From positions 1 through 9,485 of the forward strand of contig CAIVKT010000163.1 in the NCBI GenBank assembly GCA_903906615.1: 9,485 bases of DNA. The letters are read 5' to 3'. The position numbers and the translations under genes were made by a program. The DNA comes from an uncultured Bacteroidota bacterium (GTDB lineage: Bacteria > Bacteroidota > Bacteroidia > Chitinophagales > Chitinophagaceae). The notes beneath the pieces are model-generated. The model was not told where the DNA came from and did not search any database. It was given only the letters and a program-made list of their open reading frames with translations. Below are positions 1 to 6,893 of the stretch, piece after piece (position 1 is the first letter of the stretch; the number at the start of each line of letters is the position of its first letter).

Positions 1-2098
1 AGGCATGAACCTCGTCGGTGGTATTTCCCTGCTCTATCTGCATGGCAAAGCCCGCGGCCTGCCCTATGCCGCGTATAGGCGGTGGCGGTATCACCTGCAC
101 CACGGCATCTTTAATGCCCGCGGCAGCTATCTTTTTATTGATAACGCCAATGATGCCCGGCACCTGCTCGCCCGGCTTGCTGCGCTGGTCCCATGGTTTG
201 AGCATCACGAAGATGGTGCCGTTGTTGGAGTTGGTGCCGCCATTGAGTACGTTAAGACCGGAGAGGCCCGCATAATGCCCAACGCCGGCTGTAGAGTCCA
301 GTATCTTCATCAGCTTAGTGATGACACCCACCGACTGTACGGTAGAGGAGCCCTCCGGCAATTGATAAGTAAGGTATAAGCGACCCTCATCCTCGGAAGG
401 AATAAAGCCGGATGGCTTGTAATGGAACAGCAGGTAAGCACCCACACAAATACACACCAGCAACACTACAACATACTTAGCGCCACTGATACTTCGCTTC
501 ACACCATTATGATACCTGTCTGTAACGCGCTGGAACCACTCATTGAATTTAAAGAAGAGCTTGTTGAGGCCCTTCGCTTTTTTATTCACCTTGGATGGCT
601 TCAGTAGTATGGTACAGAGCGCAGGTGTAAGCGATAAAGCAATGAACGCAGAAAGGATCACCGACATGGCTATGGTGATGGCAAACTGCTGGTACAGCCT
701 GCCCACAATACCGGGGATAAAGCCTACGGGTACAAACACCGCCGCTAATATCAGCGCTATGGCTATTACCGGCGCTGAAATATCCTTCATGGCACGATAG
801 GTAGCTTCCTTGGCCGACATATTGTGCTCATCAATGTAATGCTGTACCGCCTCCACTACTATTATGGCATCATCCACTACTATACCAATAGCCAGTACAA
901 AGCCGAACATGGTGAGTGTATTGATGGTAAAGCCAAGGGGGATGAAAAAGCAGAAAGTGCTGAGAATAGACACCGGTATGGCCAGCACCGGTATGAGCGT
1001 GGCACGCCAGTTTTGCAGGAAGATGAACACCACCAAAGCCACCAGGCCCAGCGCCTTCAGCAGCGTACCCACCACCTCCTGCATAGATACTTTAATGATG
1101 GTTACCGACTCAAAGGGGACCTTGTAATCAATGTCTGTAGGGAAGGTGGCTTTAAGCCGGGCCATTTCGGCATATACGTTGTTAGCAGTCTCCAGCGCAT
1201 TGCTACCCGGAGTCTGGTACACCATGATATATGAGGCCGGCTTTCCATCAACAAAAGAGTTGCTGGAGAACGTGAATTTACCGAGTTCTATACGTGCCAC
1301 GTCTTTGAGGTATACCAGTTGGCCGGTAGCAGGGATGGTCTTAACAATTATCTTTTCAAATTCGGAAGCCTTGTTGAGCGGGGCATTTACCAGTATACCT
1401 GTTTCAAACGTCTGGTCATTGAGCTGCGGAGGCTCCCCTACAGAACCAGCTGCCACGTACACATTCTGCGCATTAATGGCAGCGATCACATCGGCAGGGG
1501 TGAGGCTGTAGCTGGCCATTTTGTTAGGGTCCATCCACACGCGCATACTAAAGTTATCGGTACGCGCGGTAACATCGCCCACACCCGGCACACGCAGCAG
1601 GGCATCTTCGATAAAGATATTGGTGTAGTTATCCATGAAGGTACGGCTGTGCGTACCCTTGGGCGAATATATAGCCACCAGCATCAGCATACTGGGGTTG
1701 CTGGCGCGTACGGTGAGGCCCAGCTTGCTCACTACGGCAGGCAGCAGGGGCTGTGCAATGCCTACCCTGTTCTGCACATTGAGCGCAGCTATATGCACAT
1801 TGGTACCTATATTGAAGGTAACCCGCACATTCATATTGCCGCTGTTGGTGCTGGTGCTCTGCATGTACTCCATGCCGGGCGTACCGTTCACCTGTTCTTC
1901 TATAGGTATGGCGACCGTTTGCTCCACCGTCTGCGCATCGGCGCCGGTGTAAGAGCCGGTAACGCCTACGCTGGGCGGCGAGATGTTGGGGTATTGGTCA
2001 ACTGCCAGGTTCATGAGGCAAATACCGCCCGCTATCATTAATACAATAGATATAACGATCGCAGTAACCGGCCTTTTTATGAATGTATTTGCGATCAT
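1..2098 (-). CDS. RND multidrug efflux pump subunit, second paralogue (RND2), 3' end outside window
   Basis: Inner-membrane proton/drug antiporter of the AcrB/MexB (HAE-1) type, which should take substrates from the periplasm and outer leaflet and pass them to the outer-membrane channel. The frame opens with ATG at 2098-2096 (MIANTFIKRP) and stays open for 699 codons to the window edge, so about the last third is missing. Visible parts are TM1 (about 10-30), the first periplasmic porter region (about 31-340), TM2-TM6 (about 341-500), a cytoplasmic linker (501-540), TM7 (541-560) and the start of the second porter region. The TM4 motif VVDDAIIVVE carries the relay aspartates D409 and D410. It aligns without gaps to RND1 just upstream (522 of 699 identical by hand count). 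Substitutions cluster in the porter region and linker, while residues 381-420 and 441-470 are identical. No frameshift or stop is seen. The 206-base gap from RND1 suggests readthrough or its own promoter; I saw no convincing promoter box. Family assignment is secure; substrate is unknown. Confidence 0.95.
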   Translation of the reverse strand, partial: MIANTFIKRPVTAIVISIVLMIAGGICLMNLAVDQYPNISPPSVGVTGSYTGADAQTVEQTVAIPIEEQVNGTPGMEYMQSTSTNSGNMNVRVTFNIGTNVHIAALNVQNRVGIAQPLLPAVVSKLGLTVRASNPSMLMLVAIYSPKGTHSRTFMDNYTNIFIEDALLRVPGVGDVTARTDNFSMRVWMDPNKMASYSLTPADVIAAINAQNVYVAAGSVGEPPQLNDQTFETGILVNAPLNKASEFEKIIVKTIPATGQLVYLKDVARIELGKFTFSSNSFVDGKPASYIMVYQTPGSNALETANNVYAEMARLKATFPTDIDYKVPFESVTIIKVSMQEVVGTLLKALGLVALVVFIFLQNWRATLIPVLAIPVSILSTFCFFIPLGFTINTLTMFGFVLAIGIVVDDAIIVVEAVQHYIDEHNMSAKEATYRAMKDISAPVIAIALILAAVFVPVGFIPGIVGRLYQQFAITIAMSVILSAFIALSLTPALCTILLKPSKVNKKAKGLNKLFFKFNEWFQRVTDRYHNGVKRSISGAKYVVVLLVCICVGAYLLFHYKPSGFIPSEDEGRLYLTYQLPEGSSTVQSVGVITKLMKILDSTAGVGHYAGLSGLNVLNGGTNSNNGTIFVMLKPWDQRSKPGEQVPGIIGVINKKIAAAGIKDAVVQVIPPPPIRGIGQAAGFAMQIEQGNTTDEVHA

Positions 2099-2170
2099 CT
2101 TGTTATTATCGAGTGTATTTTTATGTTCTGTTTTTTGTAATAAAAGTGTTTGATACCCCTCACGAGCATT

Positions 2171-2220
2171 TCGGCTAAAGCCGATCTTATTTCTATTTGA
2201 CCCCGGCCTAAAGGCCAGGG
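2171..2220. repeat. REP-like pair of short palindromes between the two pump genes
   Basis: Two small palindromes lie 16 bases apart. The first (2171-2184) is TCGGC-TAAA-GCCGA, a 5-bp stem. The second (2201-2220) is CCCcGGCC-TAAA-GGCCaGGG, a stem of 4+3 bp with one C/A mismatch. Both have the same four-base TAAA loop (TTTA on the other strand). Paired GC-rich palindromes with short AT loops in intergenic DNA resemble REP/BIME elements, which are often dispersed by RAYT-type (IS200-like) transposases; I recall similar GGCCTTTAGGCC-type palindromes in Bacteroidota genomes. Neither stem is followed by a T-run in the direction of transcription, so a classical intrinsic terminator is unlikely. It might protect or attenuate the mRNA between RND1 and RND2. 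The structure is seen directly; REP identity is inference. Confidence 0.6.
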
Positions 2221-2224
2221 CTAC

Positions 2225-2248
2225 TGGTGTGATTACAATTGGTGTGAT
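2225..2248. repeat. 9-bp direct repeat in the RND1-RND2 spacer
   Basis: TGGTGTGAT occurs at 2225-2233 and again at 2240-2248, a 15-base period with six bases between copies. It lies next to the palindrome pair, on the RND1 side. It could be a tandem regulator-binding site, part of the same REP-like unit, or chance. No function is assigned. Confidence 0.4.
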
Positions 2249-2304
2249 CTCTTAGGATTGATAAAGCAACACTATGCCGATCAAATCATATTCACTCCCA
2301 TGTA

Positions 2305-5300
2305 TTAATAAGCTATCCCAGGGTCATCGTCTTTTTTGTCTTTGTTTTTATCATCTTTCTTATCATTGTTGACATTGTCTGTCTTCGCGCCGTGCTCTTC
2401 CTCGTGCCTGTCGCGGGCATGTTGTATGTCGTACTCCAGCTCGGGGTCTATGTTTTCTGCCTCTACTTTTTCAGCTTTTTCTTGTAAGTCCTTCTGGTGC
2501 GCCTGCAGGTAGGCCAGCTTTTCTTTGCCGTAAGAGAAGCGGGTAATGATCACAAACAGCACCGGCACAATGAAGATAGCGAGCGTAGATGCCGCTATCA
2601 TACCACCCAGCACCGTAAAGCCTATGGTACGTCGTGCTACGGCACCCGCACCGGTAGCCAGCACCAATGGCAGCACCCCGAGAATGAACGCCAGGGAGGT
2701 CATCACAATAGGCCGCAGGCGGAGCTTCACGGCATCGAGCGTTGACTGGATCAGCTCTTCACCGAGGTCCACCCGCACTTTGGCAAACTCCACGATCAGG
2801 ATAGCGTTCTTGGCAGCAAGCCCTATAAGTGTAATGAGGCCGATCTGTGCATATACGTTGTTGGTGAGACTGGGAACGAACATCAATGTGAGTATGGCGC
2901 CAAACGCGCCAATAGGCACAGCCAGCATCACAGAGAAAGGCACCGACCAGCTTTCGTAAAGGGCGGCGAGGAACAGGAATACGAAGGTAATAGAGAACAG
3001 GAAGATATAAATAGTGGAAGAGCCTGCCTTGATCTCTTCGTAGCTAAGCCCGGAGAACTCATAGGTGTAGCCGGCAGGCAATACTTTTGCCGCCACATCT
3101 TTCAACGCTGCCATGGCATCGCCATTGCTGTAGCCCGGCGATGCGCCCCCATCCACCTCAGCCGTACGGAAGATATTGAAATGCGAGATCAGCGGGGCAG
3201 CCTCGGTGGGCGTATAACTGATGAGTGTACCCAGCGGCACCATAGCGCTATCGGAGTTGCGCACATAGTACTTGTTCATATCCGATATCATCGTGCGGAA
3301 TGCGGTATCTGCCTGCACCACCACGTGGAAGGTTCGGTTGTACGTAGTGAAATCATTGATGTACAGGCTGCCCATAAATGCCTGTATAGTGGTAAACACA
3401 TCAGCTATGTTCACACCCAGTTTTTCACACTTCTCCCGGTCTACCACCAGGTTGTAGTTGGGGGTACTGGCCGTAAAGAAGCTGAATGCCTTGGTTATTT
3501 CGGGCCGCTTATTGGCCTCGGCTACAAATTGCTTCACTACTTTTTCAAAAGCATGTATATCATCTGTAGTATTGCGCTGCTCTATCTGCAAAGTAAAGCC
3601 CACGGTAGCACCCAGGCCGGGTATAGGCGATGGCTGTATCACCTCCACATCTGCGTTTTTAATACCGGAGTCGTTGATGCGCTTTTGCATCACATCTATA
3701 ATGCCCGGCACCTGCTCGCTCTTCTTGCCGCGCTCGTCCCATGGCTTCAGTTGGCAGTAGATGGTGCCGCTGTTGGAGTTGGTGGCATTGTTCACAACGT
3801 TCAATCCTGAAAGGGCGGCATAATGCGCCACGCCGGGCGTACAGCCTACGATCTTCATGATCTTGCTCATCACTGCCACCGACTGTGCTGTAGAAGAGGC
3901 GGGCGGCAACTGGAAGGTGACGTAAAGATTACCGTCATCCTCCGAAGGTATGAAGCCGGAAGACTTATGCTGGAACAAGAAGTAAGTAGCCACGCAGATA
4001 CACAGCAATATGACCACTACATACTTCGCCGCCTTGATACTACGCTGCACACCATTGGTGTATTTTTCAGTGAGCTTATCAAACCAGTCATTGAACTTCA
4101 CGAACAACTTACCGATACCTTTCTTATCCTTCGCGGGTGGTGTAGGCTTCAGCAGAAGTGTACACAGCGCCGGGGTAAGCGACAAGGCTATGAATGCCGA
4201 GATAATAACTGATATGGCTATGGTGATGGCAAATTGCTGGTACAGACGGCCCACAATGCCGGGGATAAAGCCCACCGGCACAAACACCGCTGCCAGTATG
4301 AGCGCAATGGCTATTACGGGCGCAGATATATCCTTCATAGCGAGGTAGGTAGCCTCCTTGGCGGATATGTGCTTGGTATCAATATAGTGCTGCACAGCCT
4401 CCACCACTATTATCGCATCATCTACCACTATGCCTATGGCCAGCACAAAGCCAAACATGGTGAGCGTGTTGATGGTAAAGCCCAGCGGTATAAAGAAGCA
4501 GAAGGTACCCAATATGGATACGGGTATAGCCAGCACGGGGATGAGCGTGGAACGCCAGTTTTGCAGGAATACGAATACGACTATGGCCACCAGCCCCAGC
4601 GTGATCAGCAGCGTATGCACCACATCGCTCATGGATACTTTTACCACCGTCACTGATTCAAAAGGCACTTTATATTCCACATCGGCCGGGAACGATTCTT
4701 TCAGTTTGGCCAGTTCGGCATATACACCATTTGCCGTCTCCAGGGCATTACTGCCGGGGGCCTGGTATATCTGCAGGTAAGAGGCACGGTTACCATCCAC
4801 AAAGGAATTGCTGGCGAATGTGAATTTACCCAGCTCTACCCTGGCCACATCTTTGAGGTACACCAGCTCGCCTGTGGCAGGTATGGTCTTCAGGATGATC
4901 TGCTCGAATTCGGACACCTTGCTTAATCGCCCGTTCACCAGAATACCCAGCTCAAAGGTCTGTGTATTCTGCTGTGGTGGCACACCTGCTGAGCCTGCGG
5001 CCACCTGCACATTCTGCGCATTCAGTGCAGCGATCACATCGGCAGGCGTAAGGCTATAGGCAGCCATCTTCTGCGGGTTCATCCAGATGCGCATACTGAA
5101 GTCGTCCGTAAACCTGTTGATGCTGCCCACACCCGGCACACGCAGCAGGGCATCCTGCACAAATATGTTGGTATAGTTATCGAGAAAAGTAATGTTGTGC
5201 GTATTCTTTGGCGCATATACAGCTACCATCATCAGCATACTGGGGTTGATGGCGCGCACCGTAAGTCCCAGGCGGCTCACCACGGCAGGCAGCAAGGGCG

Positions 5301-5646
5301 TGGCAATGCTCACACGGTTCTGCACATCCAGCGCGGCTACATCTATATTGGTGCCTATGTTGAAGGTTACATTCATAGACATCAGGCCGTTGTTGGTGCT
5401 GTTGCTCTGCATGTATTCCATGCCGGGCGTTCCATTCACCTGCTCCTCTACAGGTGTGGCCACGGTCTGCTCCACCGTTTGCGCATCAGCGCCTGTAAAC
5501 TGGCCATTTACCTGCACAATAGGCGGCGTAATGTCCGGGTACTGGTCAATAGGCAGGTTGAAAATAGATATAGTGCCGGTGAGCACCAGCACAATAGATA
5601 TGACGATAGCAGTTACCGGCCTTTTGATGAATGTATTCGCGATCAT
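2305..5646 (-). CDS. RND multidrug efflux pump, AcrB/MexB (HAE-1) type (RND1)
   Basis: Inner-membrane drug/proton antiporter that works with a periplasmic adaptor and an outer-membrane channel. The 1113-residue protein has the full family layout: TM1 (10-30), first porter/docking region (31-340), TM2-TM6 (341-500), linker, TM7 (541-560), second porter/docking region (561-875) and TM8-TM12 (about 877-1037). Proton-relay residues are present: D409 and D410 in TM4 (VVDDAIIVVE), K946 in TM10 (GLAAKNAILIVEF), R976 and T983 in TM11 (RPIVMTSLAF). The N-terminal MIANTFIKRP and the QNWRSTLIP segment are typical. It exceeds AcrB (1049 residues) mainly through a cytoplasmic tail after about 1040: first Lys/Glu/Gln-rich and helical-looking, then Asp/Lys-rich. 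The ATG at 5646-5644 lies 27 bases after the adaptor stop. AGGAG overlaps the adaptor stop codon but is about 24 bases from the ATG, probably too far to act as a normal ribosome-binding site. Mapped to AcrB, several phenylalanines of the distal pocket are replaced (L615, V617, Y630), while F179 is kept. Substrate range cannot be read from the sequence. Confidence 0.97.
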   Translation of the reverse strand: MIANTFIKRPVTAIVISIVLVLTGTISIFNLPIDQYPDITPPIVQVNGQFTGADAQTVEQTVATPVEEQVNGTPGMEYMQSNSTNNGLMSMNVTFNIGTNIDVAALDVQNRVSIATPLLPAVVSRLGLTVRAINPSMLMMVAVYAPKNTHNITFLDNYTNIFVQDALLRVPGVGSINRFTDDFSMRIWMNPQKMAAYSLTPADVIAALNAQNVQVAAGSAGVPPQQNTQTFELGILVNGRLSKVSEFEQIILKTIPATGELVYLKDVARVELGKFTFASNSFVDGNRASYLQIYQAPGSNALETANGVYAELAKLKESFPADVEYKVPFESVTVVKVSMSDVVHTLLITLGLVAIVVFVFLQNWRSTLIPVLAIPVSILGTFCFFIPLGFTINTLTMFGFVLAIGIVVDDAIIVVEAVQHYIDTKHISAKEATYLAMKDISAPVIAIALILAAVFVPVGFIPGIVGRLYQQFAITIAISVIISAFIALSLTPALCTLLLKPTPPAKDKKGIGKLFVKFNDWFDKLTEKYTNGVQRSIKAAKYVVVILLCICVATYFLFQHKSSGFIPSEDDGNLYVTFQLPPASSTAQSVAVMSKIMKIVGCTPGVAHYAALSGLNVVNNATNSNSGTIYCQLKPWDERGKKSEQVPGIIDVMQKRINDSGIKNADVEVIQPSPIPGLGATVGFTLQIEQRNTTDDIHAFEKVVKQFVAEANKRPEITKAFSFFTASTPNYNLVVDREKCEKLGVNIADVFTTIQAFMGSLYINDFTTYNRTFHVVVQADTAFRTMISDMNKYYVRNSDSAMVPLGTLISYTPTEAAPLISHFNIFRTAEVDGGASPGYSNGDAMAALKDVAAKVLPAGYTYEFSGLSYEEIKAGSSTIYIFLFSITFVFLFLAALYESWSVPFSVMLAVPIGAFGAILTLMFVPSLTNNVYAQIGLITLIGLAAKNAILIVEFAKVRVDLGEELIQSTLDAVKLRLRPIVMTSLAFILGVLPLVLATGAGAVARRTIGFTVLGGMIAASTLAIFIVPVLFVIITRFSYGKEKLAYLQAHQKDLQEKAEKVEAENIDPELEYDIQHARDRHEEEHGAKTDNVNNDKKDDKNKDKKDDDPGIAY

Positions 5647-5673
5647 GGTAATAAACTAAAATCGTTTTATCTC

Positions 5674-6876
5674 CTATTTTCCTTTTCCCTGCGGGGCTGC
5701 TCCTGCGGTATTAGCTGTGGTAATAGACGATCCGTCGTGCAGCTTCTGCACTCCGTCTGTAACCACATTGTCACCGGCTTTTAGCCCACCCTTTATAACC
5801 ACCTTATCAGCGATGGTTTGCCCCAATGTCACCTTCACTTGCATGGCATGTAAGGAAGGGCCTTTTTTCTCATCACCCTGCTTCTCCTTCTTTGTGGAGT
5901 CAGCCGATTCTATCAGCGTATCCTTTGCTATATATACAAAGTATTCGCCCATTTGCTCCACGGTAGCCTTTGAGGGTATTACCAGTTGCAGGGCGGTATC
6001 TTCATTGTGTACACGCACCATGCAGCTCATGCCTGCCCGCAATACAAAATCGGGGTTGGAGAATTTAAGGCGCACCCTGATAGTACCGGTCTGCGGGTCT
6101 ACGCCACGGTCTATTAGCGCTATCTGGCCCAGTTGGTCGTACAACGCATTATTCGGCATCAGTATAGTGAACAAAGAATCGGCAGGGTTTGCGTGCTGCT
6201 TGTTGAGCTTTACGAAACGTGGTATCTGCTTTTCATTGATCACAAAATCAACAGCCATAGGGTCATCCGTAGAAATGGTGTTGAGGACGGTAGTACCAAT
6301 AGTAACCGTGTTGCCGATCTTCACCTGGGATATACCAATAGTCCCATCAAAGGGAGCCCTGATGATGGAGTAGTCGAGATCGGTCTTTGCCCTGGCCAGT
6401 GTTTGCTTGGCAGAGGTAATGGAATCCTTGGCCATTTGCAGGGAAGTGATCGCATGGTCCAGGAGCTGCTTGGCTACGGCATCATGCTTATCAAGGTAGA
6501 TGTACCTGTCGGCATCTTTTTGCGCCCTGTCGAGGTTGGAGTATGCCGAGCGCCGGCCTGCTTCGGCCTGATCGTAGGTAGCGCGGTACTTGGCATCGTC
6601 AATGGTATAGAGCTTCTGTCCTTTCTTCACATGCTGGCCTTCTGTGAAAAAGATACCGGTCACATAACCTTCCACTTCGGGATGTATATCCACCTGCATC
6701 ATGGCCACCACGGTACCGGGATACTGATCGTAGAAGGTCACATGCTCCGGCTGCACTTTGTATAAGTTCACGGGTACCGGCGCATTGGTGGTGTCTTCCT
6801 TCTTTTTGCTGCCACAGGCAAAAAGAAGGAGGCTGCTGACCATTACCAGCCCGACTTTGAAATAAAACCTGCTCAT
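5674..6876 (-). CDS. RND efflux periplasmic adaptor lipoprotein (AcrA/MexA-type membrane fusion protein)
   Basis: Periplasmic adaptor that links the RND pump to the outer-membrane factor. I chose ATG at 6876-6874, giving 400 residues; an in-frame TTG two codons upstream is possible but less likely. A hydrophobic N-terminus ends in a lipobox (LLLFAC), so C21 should be lipidated and anchor it in the membrane. The order of parts is typical: first half-lipoyl motif (about 62-93, with EVEGYV and EGQHVKKGQKLY), a coiled-coil hairpin rich in Ala/Lys/Asp (about 95-167), second half-lipoyl motif (about 169-191, IIRAPFDGTIG), beta-barrel (about 206-295, with DPQTGTIRVR) and membrane-proximal domain (about 296-385). 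An unusual Lys/Glu/Asp-rich insert (about 321-342) sits in the membrane-proximal domain, and the C-terminus ends in GKGK. It lies 17 bases after the outer-membrane factor and 27 bases before RND1, so it is surely co-transcribed and may serve both pumps. Confidence 0.96.
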   Translation of the reverse strand: MSRFYFKVGLVMVSSLLLFACGSKKKEDTTNAPVPVNLYKVQPEHVTFYDQYPGTVVAMMQVDIHPEVEGYVTGIFFTEGQHVKKGQKLYTIDDAKYRATYDQAEAGRRSAYSNLDRAQKDADRYIYLDKHDAVAKQLLDHAITSLQMAKDSITSAKQTLARAKTDLDYSIIRAPFDGTIGISQVKIGNTVTIGTTVLNTISTDDPMAVDFVINEKQIPRFVKLNKQHANPADSLFTILMPNNALYDQLGQIALIDRGVDPQTGTIRVRLKFSNPDFVLRAGMSCMVRVHNEDTALQLVIPSKATVEQMGEYFVYIAKDTLIESADSTKKEKQGDEKKGPSLHAMQVKVTLGQTIADKVVIKGGLKAGDNVVTDGVQKLHDGSSITTANTAGAAPQGKGK

Positions 6877-6893
6877 GCTCAACGATTTTGATT

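Noticed and set aside
1319..2041. Long plus-strand open frame (240 codons) antisense to RND2
   Set aside because: Its translation is rich in His, Arg, Gly and Tyr with no domain, and the opposite strand encodes a clear RND pump. It is a shadow of codon use in the real gene.
1..2098. RND2 as a pseudogene because it lacks a stop in the window
   Set aside because: The frame is open and conserved right to the first base, collinear with RND1. The missing part is due to the window edge, not to truncation.
2201..2220. Intrinsic terminator after RND1
   Set aside because: The stem is short with a mismatch and no T-run follows on the minus strand, so it was called a REP-like palindrome instead.
3181..3810. 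Plus-strand open frame (209 codons) antisense to RND1
   Set aside because: Similar shadow frames appear at the equivalent place opposite RND2 (near 5-379), as expected from two homologous genes read on the wrong strand. No start context or domain supports it.
6133..6765. Plus-strand open frame (210 codons) antisense to the adaptor gene
   Set aside because: The minus strand here encodes conserved lipoyl and barrel motifs. The plus-strand translation has no recognisable feature.
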